A DNA stretch of 64,000 nt from Bacteroidota bacterium (GCA_947450025.1 CANFTW010000007.1:62001-126000); one strand, 5' to 3'. Positions 19,188 through 29,952 are shown, counted from the stretch's first letter. Made by a program: numbers and translations. The notes: a model not told the origin generated them from the letters alone.

Positions 19188-20546
19188 ATGAATTTCATTC
19201 AAAAAGATAATCCTAAAACAATCCGTGCTTGGTCTTTTTACGATTGGGCCAATTCGGTGTTCCCTTTAGTCATTACCTCAGCCATATTTCCTAATTTTTA
19301 CGACGCGGTAACCACTAATAAATTATTAGATGGAGAGTCTGCCAAAATGGTTAGCTTTTTTGGACTGCAAATGAATAATCATGTGCTTTATGAATACGTG
19401 TATGCCTTTGCATTATTTATTGTGGTGCTTATTACACCCATTTTAAGTGGCGTGGCCGATTATTTGGGAAATAAGAAACGGTTTTTACAATTTTTTTGCT
19501 ACTTGGGTTCCTTATCGTGTATGAGTTTGTATTTTTTCTCTAAAGATCATTTAGAATTAAGCTTTATCTCCTTTATTACAGCCACCATTGGTTTTTGGGG
19601 TAGTTTGGTATATTATAATTCCTATTTACCCGAAATTGCTTCTCCCGAGAATCAAGATAAGGTAAGTGCCAGAGGTTTTGCGCTTGGTTATTTCGGTAGT
19701 TCCTTACTGTTAATTATTTGCTTGGCCTTAATTATGACCAAAACAATTTATCATGCCTTGGGCGATTTAGATCAATATAAGAGTATTGATGTGAGGGTGT
19801 CTTTTTTATTAGTAGGTATTTGGTGGATGGGATTTGCGCAATACACCTTTGCCAATTTGCCAAACAAAAACCATCAAGCCCATGGCACCGATACGGGCAA
19901 TTTGTTATCCAAAGGATTTAAAGAACTTAAAAATGTGTGGGGGCAAATCAAGCAACTACCTCAACTAAAACAATTTTTAACTGGATACTTTTTTTATAAC
20001 ATGGGTGTGCAAACTATTATGGTGGTTGCCGTTTTATTTGCTCGTAACGAAATTGATTGGGGATTAAGTGAGGATGCGGAAAAATCAAAAACCACCGCTT
20101 TAATTATTAGTATTTTAATTATTCAGTTTGTAGGTATTGCAGGGTCTTTTTTATTTTCGTGGATGTCGAAAAAAACAGGGAACATTAAATCCTTAATGAT
20201 ATCTATTGCGGTATGGATTTTTATTTGTGTGTTTACATTTTTAGTGGTTCGCACACCAGTTCAATTTTATGTGGTAGCCTTTTTAGTAGGTTTAATGATG
20301 GGTGGTATTCAAGCTTTATCAAGAAGTACTTACAGTAAATATTTGCCAAGCACCGAAGACCATACCAGCTTTTTTAGTTTTTATGATGTGGTAGAGAAAC
20401 TAGGGATGATTATTGGCACCATTTCTTTTGGCTTAATTAGCCAAATTACAGGAGGTATGCGCAACTCCATTTTATCTTTGATTGTGTTTTTTATTTTAGG
20501 ATTGTTGGCGTTAATCCCCTTAATAAAAAAAAGTAAAGAGGCCTAA
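19188..20546 (+). CDS. MFS transporter, UMF1/Atg22-like family
   Basis: The protein has 452 residues and about twelve membrane segments. The N-terminus AWSFYDWANSVFPLVITSAI is the signature of the UMF1 family related to yeast Atg22. It also has ILSGVADYLGNKKR between helices 2 and 3 and GGIQALSRSTYSKYLP in the second half. Family members are predicted exporters of small solutes, possibly amino acids; the substrate is not readable from sequence. It is 36 bases downstream of the OmpA gene on the same strand. Immediately beyond it lies the decayed DUF1963 fragment on the opposite strand. Confidence 0.88.
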   Translation: MNFIQKDNPKTIRAWSFYDWANSVFPLVITSAIFPNFYDAVTTNKLLDGESAKMVSFFGLQMNNHVLYEYVYAFALFIVVLITPILSGVADYLGNKKRFLQFFCYLGSLSCMSLYFFSKDHLELSFISFITATIGFWGSLVYYNSYLPEIASPENQDKVSARGFALGYFGSSLLLIICLALIMTKTIYHALGDLDQYKSIDVRVSFLLVGIWWMGFAQYTFANLPNKNHQAHGTDTGNLLSKGFKELKNVWGQIKQLPQLKQFLTGYFFYNMGVQTIMVVAVLFARNEIDWGLSEDAEKSKTTALIISILIIQFVGIAGSFLFSWMSKKTGNIKSLMISIAVWIFICVFTFLVVRTPVQFYVVAFLVGLMMGGIQALSRSTYSKYLPSTEDHTSFFSFYDVVEKLGMIIGTISFGLISQITGGMRNSILSLIVFFILGLLALIPLIKKSKEA

Positions 20547-20619
20547 TTCTGTTTCTTTATTTGATTGAAATTGAATATTTATATGAAATATAAGTTTGGT
20601 TATAGCTATATTTTGTTTT

Positions 20620-20865
20620 CTAATAACATTGTAAAATACACCAAGTATTGTCGAAGTTTTTATTGAGTAAATCTTGCTTTTTTATCCAGAAGTAAATTCG
20701 TTCGCAGTCAACCCACATCATTCCTGTTTTGTCTTCTTCAGAATCAATTTGTAATAATAAAACCCAATCATTTTTTTTCGTTTCAAGTTCTTTTCTTCTA
20801 GGATCTTCATAGCCGGATGTGTCTCCACAATAAAGCCCATTTGGTTTTGCGTCTTGGTAAGTAAA
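20620..20865 (-). pseudogene. C-terminal fragment of a DUF1963 (YwqG-like) gene
   Basis: The minus strand carries about 80 in-frame codons ending at the TAG at 20620-20622. The residues include GDWVLLLQ-like KKNDWVLLLQIDSEE, TGMMWVDCERIYFWI and NKNFDNTWCILQCY, which match the C-terminal end of DUF1963/YwqG proteins. No start codon or N-terminal half exists: upstream, the frame reaches a TAA at 20911-20913 through unrelated AT-rich sequence. Full-length family members are a few hundred residues long. It occupies most of the 452-base gap between the Atg22-like transporter and plsY. I infer a gene truncated by deletion. Confidence 0.72.
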
Positions 20866-20944
20866 TTAAAATTAATCATTTTTAATGATTATCAAAAGGA
20901 GAGACAACTTTTATGATACTAAATTAAGTTGTCGTTTGAAACAA

Positions 20945-20977
20945 AAAATCCCCTTTAGGTTTCCTAAAGGGGATTTT
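20945..20977. terminator. strong intrinsic terminator downstream of plsY
   Basis: A perfect 15-bp stem, AAAATCCCCTTTAGG with its complement, surrounds a TTT loop, with A/T runs on both sides. It lies 22 bases after the plsY stop on the minus strand and can also act for plus-strand read-through. Confidence 0.88.
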
Positions 20978-20998
20978 AAAACTATCCATTAAGCTTCA

Positions 20999-21631
20999 CT
21001 ATGCTTTTTTTGCAAATAAGTTCACTTTGGTTTCTTGGCGTTTCAGTAAACGAGAAATATTTTTTTTGTGGGTAATAATTAATAACACCGCAATAATTAA
21101 AGAAAAAATAAACAGCGTTTGGTTATGGTTTTTTAAAACAATATTTAAAACAAATGGAAAGCTTACACCAGCCGTTATAGAAGATAAAGACACATAACGG
21201 GTTGCTAATAATACCATTACAAACACTCCTAATACCATTAAACTAGCCAGGGGAGTTAAGCAAATCACAATACCTAAAATGGTTGCCACACCTTTTCCAC
21301 CTCTAAAACCAGCAAATACCGGAAAAACATGCCCCACTAAAGCTGCAATACCTAAGCCAAGTTCTAAATTAACAAAGGCATTAGAGTTTGGCAGATAAAA
21401 AGAAAAACGAGCTAATAAAACTGCCACCGTGCCTTTTAAAACATCAACTAGTAATACAGGAATCCCTGCTTTTTTTCCTAATACTCTAAAAGTATTGGTT
21501 GCTCCAGCATTACCGCTCCCAAATTCGCGAACGTCAATCCCGTAATATCTTTTTCCCCACCACACCGCTGTTGGAATGGATCCCAACAAATAGGCAGCTA
21601 CAAAAAGTGAAATAATAAGTATTGTTTCCAA
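20999..21631 (-). CDS. plsY: acyl-phosphate:glycerol-3-phosphate acyltransferase
   Basis: This 210-residue integral membrane enzyme transfers the acyl group from acyl-phosphate to glycerol-3-phosphate, the first step of phospholipid synthesis. The motifs are GSIPTAVWWGKRYYGIDVRE, GSGNAGATNTFRVLG (substrate loop) and FAGFRGGKGVATILG (acyl-phosphate site), between about five membrane segments. Length is normal and the C-terminus is basic (HKKNISRLLKRQE). It has its own promoter at 21656-21683 and a terminator at 20945. Confidence 0.96.
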   Translation of the reverse strand: METILIISLFVAAYLLGSIPTAVWWGKRYYGIDVREFGSGNAGATNTFRVLGKKAGIPVLLVDVLKGTVAVLLARFSFYLPNSNAFVNLELGLGIAALVGHVFPVFAGFRGGKGVATILGIVICLTPLASLMVLGVFVMVLLATRYVSLSSITAGVSFPFVLNIVLKNHNQTLFIFSLIIAVLLIITHKKNISRLLKRQETKVNLFAKKA

Positions 21632-21976
21632 AATGGTGTTTAGTTTTTAGTTACACAAAGATAACAATTATTTAAAATGTCAATAGACTAAAAATTTTAG
21701 TTAAATTGAAAGATTTAAACAGTATTTTGTTAAGTGGTCTTCAATCCTAAAAAATAGGCTTTAAAAGGTTTTGTTATTTTTTGAAATAAATTTTAATAAA
21801 AAAGCATTTATTTTACTTTGATTGAATTCGGGTAATCGCTTGGTAATAAGTGCTTTATATGTTATATAAACGCTTGAATGAAGGCTTGTTTATTTTTGCT
21901 GATAAAACTGTGTATTTTGTAGGAATTATTTTTCTTCAATTACAAAATTTATGGTATTTTCACACCTCTTAAAACT
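21632..21976. other. 345-base intergenic region between divergent plsY and ruvA
   Basis: No gene is seen here. It holds the plsY promoter (21656-21683, minus) and one plus-strand TATTTTTG at 21891-21898 that could be the -7 element of the ruvA-sprA operon, giving a leader of about 70 bases. The middle is AT-rich with no clear hairpin. Confidence 0.5.
21656..21683 (-). promoter_or_regulatory. plsY promoter (-7 TATCTTTG, -33 TTG)
   Basis: On the minus strand, TTG (21681-21683) lies 17 bases from TATCTTTG (21656-21663), an exact TAnnTTTG match. The plsY ATG is 24 bases downstream. Confidence 0.7.
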
Positions 21977-22570
21977 ATGATAAGTTACGTTAACGGACAG
22001 ATTGCCGAATTAAATCCTGCTTTAGCAGTTATAGAAACTAATGGCGTAGGATATGGCTTATTAATTTCTTTAACAACTTACAGTCAAATTCAAGGAAAAA
22101 CATCAGCTAAATTATACATCGAAAGTGTTTATGTGCGCGATGATAATCCTCGTTATTTTGGATTTGCTGACCTTGAAGAAAGAGACTTATTTCGAAAACT
22201 CATTTCGGTATCAGGTGTTGGGGGAGGAAGTGCCATTTTAATGCTATCGTCCTTAAGCGCTGCCGAAATTGCTGGAGCCATTAATACCGCTAATGTAGCC
22301 TTATTAAAAAGCATTAAAGGCATTGGCGAAAAAACAGCCCAACGCATAGTAGTTGATTTAAAAGGAAAAATGGGTAAACACGAAGGTGGAATTTCTCAAA
22401 TTTTAAATCCAACGTACAATAAAAATAAAGATGAAGCGTTAATGGCTTTAGTTACTCTAGGTTTTCCTAAGTTGGTGGCCGAAAGAGCGATTGAAAAATC
22501 AATCAAACAACAAGGTGTAGCTACAGATAATGTTGAACTGCTGATAAAATCAGCCTTAAAAAATATGTAA
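21977..22570 (+). CDS. ruvA: Holliday junction branch migration protein RuvA
   Basis: The 197 residues match RuvA. An N-terminal OB-fold (MISYVNGQIAELNPALAVIE; VYVRDDNPRYFGFADLEER) is followed by two helix-hairpin-helix motifs (VSGVGGGSAILML; IKGIGEKTAQRIVVDLK) and a C-terminal UBA-like domain that contacts RuvB (DEALMALVTLGFPKLVAERAI region). RuvA tetramers hold the Holliday junction for RuvB-driven branch migration. The gene lies 8 bases upstream of sprA, the same neighbourhood I recall from other flavobacteria. Confidence 0.97.
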   Translation: MISYVNGQIAELNPALAVIETNGVGYGLLISLTTYSQIQGKTSAKLYIESVYVRDDNPRYFGFADLEERDLFRKLISVSGVGGGSAILMLSSLSAAEIAGAINTANVALLKSIKGIGEKTAQRIVVDLKGKMGKHEGGISQILNPTYNKNKDEALMALVTLGFPKLVAERAIEKSIKQQGVATDNVELLIKSALKNM

Positions 22571-22578
22571 TTAAAAGC

Positions 22579-25500
22579 GTGGTAAAAGGAGTCGTAAAAT
22601 TTCTTGTTGTCGGTTCTGTGTCGGTTGGCTTAATGAGCATCGTGGTTGGTTCCAAAGCCAAAAACGCGCCTTTAAGTAAGCCCCATAACTTTTACACACC
22701 TGTTTTAAATCCCGATTCTCCAGTAGTAACTAAGGATGATTTACATTACAAGTTTAACGACAACAATGGCGGGCAACCAAATTATGATGATAAAAGCGGT
22801 TTGTATTTAGGGAACCCTTCTAATGTTAAAACTGAAACGACCTACAATACCCAAACTGGTAATTATGATATCACTCAAAAAATTGGAGAGATGGATTACC
22901 GTCCAGAAACCTATGTAGAGTTTCAGGATTATCAAGATGAATTATTTAAGCAAGCTGTCAAAAATCATTGGAAATCAAAAATAAAGGCAGAGGATCTTCA
23001 GAATCAAAACAAAAAAGGTCTTGTTCCTAAGTTAACCATCAATAGCGAAATATTTGACAGAATTTTTGGTGGGAATCAAGTTGATATTAAACCAACAGGA
23101 ACAGCCGAATTAATTTTTGCATTAAACAGAAACAAAACCCTCAATCCAGCCATTCCTCAGCGTCAGCAAAAGGTTACTAATTTCGATTTCAACATGCGTA
23201 TTCAGTTGAATTTAATTGGTAAAATTGGAGATAAGTTAAAAATCACCACCAGTTATAACACCGAAGCATCCTTTGATTGGGAAAATCAAATGAAATTGGA
23301 GTACACGGGTTATGAAGATGAAATCATCAAAAAAATAGAGGCGGGTAACGTAAGTATGCCTCTAAACAGTACCTTAATTCAAGGTAGTCAAAGTTTATTT
23401 GGGGTTAAAACGCAATTACAATTCGGTCGATTAACGGCGACTACCTTATTCTCTCAACAACGAGGTAAAAAACAAGAGGTTTCTGTTCAGGGTGGGGCGC
23501 AAACCATGTATTTTAATGTGTCTGGAGATAACTATGAGGTCAACAAACATTACTTCATGGGGCATTTCTTCCGTGATAATTATGACCAATGGATGTCAAC
23601 ACTTCCAATTGTAACGACACCAGTAGTTATTACAAAAGTAGAGGTGTATATCACCAATCAAACCGGAAGTACAGAGCAGGTAAGAAGTATTGCAGCCTTT
23701 GCTGATTTAGGAGAAGATTCTGTTCATGTGAATAATGCTCTAAATAATTACAATGGGTCATTCTTTTGTCAACCAGCTAGTTCACCCTATGTGGTAAAAG
23801 ATAGTGCAGGAACCCAACCTCATAACGGGGCTAATAATTTATATTATTTATTAACGGATCCAACCATTGGTTTAATTTCTCAGCGAAGCACAACCTTGCA
23901 AGCTATTAATTCAACCTTGCAAGCACCCTCACCTGGTGGCCCAAATAGTTGTAATCCAAACGGACAGTTTATGGTGGCGGCTAGAGATTTTGAATATGTC
24001 TCTAATGCTCGTAAATTAAATGCTTCAGAATATACCTTTAATAGCCGTTTAGGATTTATCTCTATTAATCAAGCTATCAATAACGATCAAACAGTAGCGA
24101 TTGCGTATCAATATACTTACAACGGTAAAACCTATCAAGTAGGGGAGTTCTCAGATCAATTTACAACAGGTCCTTTATATTTAAAATTATTAAAAAGTGG
24201 GTCTATCACCAGTCCAAAATTTAGTACTTGGGACTTAATGATGAAAAACGTTTATTCACTAGGCGCCTATAATTTAAATTCAACCGATTTTAAATGTGAT
24301 ATTTACTATAACAATATTGAAACAGGAGTTGATATTCCTTATATTCCTTATGGTTCGGTGAATGGCAGGTTATTGATTCAAGTAATGGGGCTTGATAAGT
24401 TAAGCGTTAATGGTGATCCTCATTCAGATGGGGTGTATGACTTTGTAAAAGATTATACCATTAACCCCAATAATGGACGAATTTACTTATCAACCAAAGA
24501 GCCTTTTGGTAATAATTTAAGGTCTAAATTTGATGCAGCTGATTTTCCAACCGCTAATAAATATATTTATCAGGAGTTATATGATTCTACCAGAACCATT
24601 GCCCAGCAATTACCAGAAAAAAATAGGTTTAAAATAAAAGGTCAATATAAGTCGGCTTCAGGTTCCGAAATTTCCTTAAATGCCTTAAATATTCCGCAAG
24701 GTGCCGTATCGGTTACAGCCAACGGACAAAAATTGACCGAAAACGTGGATTATACGGTTGATTATACTTTAGGTCGTGTTAAAATTATTAACGAGAGTAT
24801 TTTAAATTCAGGAGCAAATATTAAAGTTAGTACCGAGAGTAATTCATTATTCAACGTCCAGCAAAAAAGCTTATTCGGAACGCGGTTAGATTTTAAAGTC
24901 AATAAAGATTTAGTGTTAGGTGGAACTTTACTTCACCTAAACGAAAAGCCTGTGACTCAAAAAGTTAACATTGGTGATGAACCAGTTTCTAATACAATTT
25001 GGGGTGTAGATTATAACTATAAAACGGATGTTCCTTTCTTAACCCGATTAATTGATAAGATACCTTTAATTAACACCAAGGAAATGAGTAGCATTGTTAC
25101 TAGAGGTGAATTTGCTCAGTTAATTCCAGGCAATGCCAAAGCTATTGGTAAAAATGGAAATTCATACGTTGATGATTTTGAAGGAAGTATTTCTTTAATT
25201 GATTTAAAAAGCCCAAGTGCTTGGTCAATGGCCAGTATTCCTCAAGGTCAACCAACAATGTTTCCAGAAGCCTCTTTACATGACGACATGAATATTGGAA
25301 AAAATAGAGCTCAGTTTAATTGGTATGCGATTGACCCTTTATTTTATGGTTTACAAAACACAAGCATTAAACCTAGCAATATTCCAGAAGCGACCTATTC
25401 AAATAACTTCATGCGTCAGGTTCTTGAAACTGAGTTATTCCCTAGCAAAACACCTCCAAATGGTCAGCCAGTTGTATTATCTGTATTAGATTTAGCTTTT

Positions 25501-28500
25501 TATCCTGGTGAGCGTGGGCCTTATAATTATGATGTGGCACCTACAGGAACTTCGGCAGGTATCTTACCAAACGGACGTTTAGCAAGTCCAGAAAGTCGTT
25601 GGGGTGGTATTATGAGAAGGTTAGAAACAAATGACTTTCAGGCCGCTAATATTGAATATGTTCAGTTTTGGATGATGGATCCATTTAATAGTGACTATAA
25701 CAATGGTACTTATCCCGATATGGATGCGAATAGTAAACCTAGTGGAGAGTTATACATTAACTTAGGTAATATTAGCGAGGATATTGTAAAGGACGGTAAA
25801 ATGTTATATGAAAATGGTTTACCAGGAAAACCATCTGGGGCTAATGCTAATTTGCCAACCATTGAAACAAATATTGGAAAAACACCAATGATTAGTCCAA
25901 TTGCCAATTCGTTTGTAAATGATCCAGATGATAGACCATTTCAAGATGTGGGTTACGATGGTTTATCCGATTCGGCAGAGGTTAGAAAGTTTTCATCATT
26001 TATTAATGCATTAAATGCATCAGGGGCATCAGGTGCAGATGTTCAAGCGGCTTTAGATGATCCAAGTTCTGATAAATACCATTTCTTTAGAGGAAGTGAT
26101 TACGATCAATTATCAAATTTACAAGGGAATACCTTACACCGTTATAAAAAATACAATGGTCCTGAAGGAAACTCACCAACAGAGGCTCAATATCCAGATG
26201 CTGGAATACCAAGTGCTGCTTCTAATATTCCAAATATAGAGGATATTAATAAGGATAATACTTTAAGCGAAACAGAAAACTATTATCAATATAAAATTAG
26301 AATTTCTCCTCAAGATTTAACACCAAACAATGTTGGTCAAAACTATATTGTTAACGTGATTGAAGGTTCAGCGACAATTGGAAATACTCAAAAAAATGTA
26401 AAATGGTATCAGTTTAAAGTTCCTGTAACCGAGTTCGAAAAATCAGTTGGTTCAATTGAAGGATTTAATTCTATCCGTTTTATGCGTGTATTTATGAAAG
26501 GCTTTGATAAGCCCGTTGTTTGTCGTATTGCTCGTATGGAATTAGTTAGAAGTGATTGGAGACGTTATGCATTTGATTTACAAAAACCAGGTGAATATAT
26601 TGCTAATGATGATAATACCACCACGTTTGATGTTTCGGCAGTGAGCTTACAGGAAAATGGTCAGAAAAAACCGGTAAATTATGTTATTCCTCCAGGCATT
26701 AATCAGCAACAAAATGTACAAACCACTAACCTTGTTTTATTAAATGAGCAAGCTTTATCATTAAGGGCATGTAATTTAAAAGATGGCGATAGTAGAGCAA
26801 TTGTAAAAAGTACCGATTTAGATGTACGTTCTTTTGGAAAGATGAAATTGTTTATGCACGCCGAAAAATTAGGAATTGATCCATTAAATGATGGCGATGT
26901 CACTGTATTTGTGCGTTTAGGGTCAGATTATAATAATAACTATTATGAATATGAAATCCCTGTGAAATTAACGCAACCTGGTTATTATGATCCTAATGTA
27001 GAGGCTGATAAATATAATGTTTGGCCATCTGATAATGAGTTTATAATTGATTTTGAAAGAATTGCGTCTGCTAAAATCAACCGTAATGGTAGCTCGGGGA
27101 TTGATTTAGCCTCTATGCAAAGGCCATATACCGAAGCAGATGGTAACAATAATATTACAGTCGTTGGTAATCCAAATTTAGCCAGCATTAAGAGTTTAAT
27201 GATTGGTATTCGAAATCCTAAAGATAATGGCGCTTTACCAAAATGTGTTGAAGTTTGGGTAAATGAGTTGAGGTTAACAGACTTTGTTAATAAAGGTGGT
27301 TGGGCCACCACAGGAAGTGTGCAAGCTAAATTAGCTGATTTAGGCCAAGTCTCTTTAGCGGCTACCTATAGTAAGCCTTATTTTGGAAGTATTGAAAAGA
27401 AAATTAGTGAGCGAAGCAGAGAAACAAACTTCCAATGGGATGCTGCCTCAACCTTTCAATTAGGTAAATTTTTCCCAGTAAAATGGAAAGTGAATTTGCC
27501 AGTGTATTATGCTTATGGTCAAACAAAAATTACTCCTCAGTATAGCCCTTATGATCCAGATATTAAAATTGATAATCCGAACATTGACCCTGAGCTAAAA
27601 AAACAAATTAAGAAAAATGCACAAGACGTTACTGTTAGGAAAGGCTATAATTTTTCTAATGTGAGGATAGATGGTTTTAAAAAGGAAGGCGCTAAGCCAA
27701 TGCCCTGGGATGTCTCCAACTTCTCATTTACCTATGCTTATAATGAAACAACACGGCGAAACGTCAATATAGATCACAGTATTATTAAAACATATAGAGG
27801 TGCTATATCATATAATTATGCCATTACCGCTAAAGCATGGACTCCTTTTAAGAAAACTAAATCTAAAATTTTAAATAATAAATGGATGGCTCTGGTTAAG
27901 GACTTTAATTTAACGCCATTGCCTAGTCGTTTAGGATTTAATATGGATGTGAATAGAAGTTATAGCGAATTGTTAAATCGAGATATTACTAGTTTTTACT
28001 CAGGTAGTACTAATAATTTTACTCAAGCTCAGTATAATAAAACATTTAATATGACACGTAATTATGATATGCAGTGGAATATTACAAAAAACTTAAAATT
28101 TGATTACACTGCTAATAATGACGGGCGTATTTTAGAACCCTTAAATAAAATTGATACCCAAGAAGAAAGAGATTCAATTAAACGAAATTTAATTGGATTA
28201 GGAACGACGGTTAGTTTCCGTCAGCAATCTAATTTAAATTATCAAATCCCAATTAATAAAATTCCAATCTTTGATTTTATTAATGCCACTGCTAAATACA
28301 GTACATCTTATACTTGGACCCGTAGACCATTTGCCCAAGAATCTATTGGCAATACCATCCAAAATACAAATACTAAAAACTTAAACGGGACGTTTAATAT
28401 GACAACCCTTTATAATAAGATTCCTTATTTTAGAAAAATTAATACGGGCGCTACCGGAAAACCAGCTTCTGCTACCAAGGGTGCTGAAAAAGGAAAAGAT

Positions 28501-29952
28501 AGCACTAAGGTCAGTTCAGATAACGGAAAAGACATTCTAGAGTTTCTTGCCAGAGGGATTATGATGATTAAACAGGTTTCCATGTCTTATCAGCAAACTA
28601 ATGGGACAGGATTACCAGGGTTTTTCCCAAGTTCACAATATTTAGGGATGGATCCAAGTAAGAATATGGCTCCAGGGTTTGGCTTTGTGAGCGGTTCAAA
28701 CGATAGTATTTTAAGAAAATCAATTGATAATAATTGGTTAGTGAAAAATCAAAATCAAAGTTTACCATATACAACTACCAATACACAAAATATTACCTAC
28801 AGAGCAAATGTTGAGCCCCATGGAAGTTTAAAAATTGAATTTAATGGAACGAAAACTTATGCGCAAAATCAATCTACTTATGTGAGGTATGGTGGCGATT
28901 CGTTATCGGATAATGGAAATAGAGGCTACTTATTTGAAACACCAAATAATACTGGAAATTACAGTATCAGTGTATTTACCCTAGGTAAATCATTTAAAGA
29001 TAAAGGCAATGTAAAAGGTGGACAATCTGTTTTATTTGACGAGTTTTTAACCGTTCGACAAGATATTGCAAGAGAATTATCGTATTCAAAAGATAATAGA
29101 GTTATTCATGAGTACATTGATGCTAAAGGAGATGTTCAATACGATGGATATAGCAATACGCAACAAGATGTATTAATGGGAGCGTTTTATCAAACCTATA
29201 CAGGTAAAAAACTCAAAGGAGTAGGAACTGATAAAATGTTTAAACAAGTTCCTATGCCAAACTGGACAGTAAGTTGGGATGGTTTAGGAAAACTAAAGTT
29301 TATGAAAAAGTATTTCCAATCGGTTACAATCCGTCATGCTTATAGAGCATTATATACCATTGGCGGTTATGCTAATAACTTATTATATACAGAAGGTCAA
29401 GATACTCGTGTACCTGTGGCAGCTGGAATAGGGCAATCGTCAAATTTTAACCCTAAATACACTATGCAGGGAGCTACAATTTCAGAGGCATTTAGTCCGT
29501 TGATTAAATTTGATTTTAAATTTAAGAAACCAGGCTTGTTAGCTAATTTTGAAATTAAGAAAGATAAAACCGTTAACTTAAACGTGACAGGTCCGCAAAT
29601 TATTGAAACCAAAGGTCAGGAGTATGTGGTAGGGGTTGGATATCGTTTCCCTAATTTGACTATTAATGCTATTAAAATAAAAGGACAACCAATAAAGAGT
29701 GACTTAAACTTTAAATTAGATTTATCTTATCGAAGAAATATGACCATTATTCGACGTATTGTAGATGAAATTAGTACACCAACAGGCGGACAAAATATTA
29801 TTACTCTTAAAACGGCTTTAGATTACCAACTAACACAAGCTATTAATTTAAGGTTCTTCTACGATTGGATTAAAACAACCCCTCAAACATCTAACTCTTT
29901 CCCTACAGCGAATACAAATGCTGGATTTAGTTTGAGATTTAATTTACAATAG
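22579..29952 (+). CDS. sprA: T9SS outer-membrane translocon protein SprA (Sov)
   Basis: At 2457 residues this is the very large beta-barrel that forms the protein-conducting pore of the type IX secretion system. Residues 1-28 form a signal peptide (KFLVVGSVSVGLMSIVVGSKA). The N-terminal region has GNQVDIKPTGTAELIFALNR, FNMRIQLNLIGKIGDKLKI and TSYNTEASFDWENQ, typical of SprA. The middle has SSIVTRGEFAQLIPGNAKAI and DDFEGS. The last third is a long run of alternating beta strands ending in an aromatic C-terminus (AGFSLRFNLQ). The start is GTG at 22579, giving an 8-base gap after ruvA. No frameshift or truncation is visible. It should export the type A and type B cargo proteins elsewhere in this window. 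Confidence 0.96.
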   Translation: MVKGVVKFLVVGSVSVGLMSIVVGSKAKNAPLSKPHNFYTPVLNPDSPVVTKDDLHYKFNDNNGGQPNYDDKSGLYLGNPSNVKTETTYNTQTGNYDITQKIGEMDYRPETYVEFQDYQDELFKQAVKNHWKSKIKAEDLQNQNKKGLVPKLTINSEIFDRIFGGNQVDIKPTGTAELIFALNRNKTLNPAIPQRQQKVTNFDFNMRIQLNLIGKIGDKLKITTSYNTEASFDWENQMKLEYTGYEDEIIKKIEAGNVSMPLNSTLIQGSQSLFGVKTQLQFGRLTATTLFSQQRGKKQEVSVQGGAQTMYFNVSGDNYEVNKHYFMGHFFRDNYDQWMSTLPIVTTPVVITKVEVYITNQTGSTEQVRSIAAFADLGEDSVHVNNALNNYNGSFFCQPASSPYVVKDSAGTQPHNGANNLYYLLTDPTIGLISQRSTTLQAINSTLQAPSPGGPNSCNPNGQFMVAARDFEYVSNARKLNASEYTFNSRLGFISINQAINNDQTVAIAYQYTYNGKTYQVGEFSDQFTTGPLYLKLLKSGSITSPKFSTWDLMMKNVYSLGAYNLNSTDFKCDIYYNNIETGVDIPYIPYGSVNGRLLIQVMGLDKLSVNGDPHSDGVYDFVKDYTINPNNGRIYLSTKEPFGNNLRSKFDAADFPTANKYIYQELYDSTRTIAQQLPEKNRFKIKGQYKSASGSEISLNALNIPQGAVSVTANGQKLTENVDYTVDYTLGRVKIINESILNSGANIKVSTESNSLFNVQQKSLFGTRLDFKVNKDLVLGGTLLHLNEKPVTQKVNIGDEPVSNTIWGVDYNYKTDVPFLTRLIDKIPLINTKEMSSIVTRGEFAQLIPGNAKAIGKNGNSYVDDFEGSISLIDLKSPSAWSMASIPQGQPTMFPEASLHDDMNIGKNRAQFNWYAIDPLFYGLQNTSIKPSNIPEATYSNNFMRQVLETELFPSKTPPNGQPVVLSVLDLAFYPGERGPYNYDVAPTGTSAGILPNGRLASPESRWGGIMRRLETNDFQAANIEYVQFWMMDPFNSDYNNGTYPDMDANSKPSGELYINLGNISEDIVKDGKMLYENGLPGKPSGANANLPTIETNIGKTPMISPIANSFVNDPDDRPFQDVGYDGLSDSAEVRKFSSFINALNASGASGADVQAALDDPSSDKYHFFRGSDYDQLSNLQGNTLHRYKKYNGPEGNSPTEAQYPDAGIPSAASNIPNIEDINKDNTLSETENYYQYKIRISPQDLTPNNVGQNYIVNVIEGSATIGNTQKNVKWYQFKVPVTEFEKSVGSIEGFNSIRFMRVFMKGFDKPVVCRIARMELVRSDWRRYAFDLQKPGEYIANDDNTTTFDVSAVSLQENGQKKPVNYVIPPGINQQQNVQTTNLVLLNEQALSLRACNLKDGDSRAIVKSTDLDVRSFGKMKLFMHAEKLGIDPLNDGDVTVFVRLGSDYNNNYYEYEIPVKLTQPGYYDPNVEADKYNVWPSDNEFIIDFERIASAKINRNGSSGIDLASMQRPYTEADGNNNITVVGNPNLASIKSLMIGIRNPKDNGALPKCVEVWVNELRLTDFVNKGGWATTGSVQAKLADLGQVSLAATYSKPYFGSIEKKISERSRETNFQWDAASTFQLGKFFPVKWKVNLPVYYAYGQTKITPQYSPYDPDIKIDNPNIDPELKKQIKKNAQDVTVRKGYNFSNVRIDGFKKEGAKPMPWDVSNFSFTYAYNETTRRNVNIDHSIIKTYRGAISYNYAITAKAWTPFKKTKSKILNNKWMALVKDFNLTPLPSRLGFNMDVNRSYSELLNRDITSFYSGSTNNFTQAQYNKTFNMTRNYDMQWNITKNLKFDYTANNDGRILEPLNKIDTQEERDSIKRNLIGLGTTVSFRQQSNLNYQIPINKIPIFDFINATAKYSTSYTWTRRPFAQESIGNTIQNTNTKNLNGTFNMTTLYNKIPYFRKINTGATGKPASATKGAEKGKDSTKVSSDNGKDILEFLARGIMMIKQVSMSYQQTNGTGLPGFFPSSQYLGMDPSKNMAPGFGFVSGSNDSILRKSIDNNWLVKNQNQSLPYTTTNTQNITYRANVEPHGSLKIEFNGTKTYAQNQSTYVRYGGDSLSDNGNRGYLFETPNNTGNYSISVFTLGKSFKDKGNVKGGQSVLFDEFLTVRQDIARELSYSKDNRVIHEYIDAKGDVQYDGYSNTQQDVLMGAFYQTYTGKKLKGVGTDKMFKQVPMPNWTVSWDGLGKLKFMKKYFQSVTIRHAYRALYTIGGYANNLLYTEGQDTRVPVAAGIGQSSNFNPKYTMQGATISEAFSPLIKFDFKFKKPGLLANFEIKKDKTVNLNVTGPQIIETKGQEYVVGVGYRFPNLTINAIKIKGQPIKSDLNFKLDLSYRRNMTIIRRIVDEISTPTGGQNIITLKTALDYQLTQAINLRFFYDWIKTTPQTSNSFPTANTNAGFSLRFNLQ

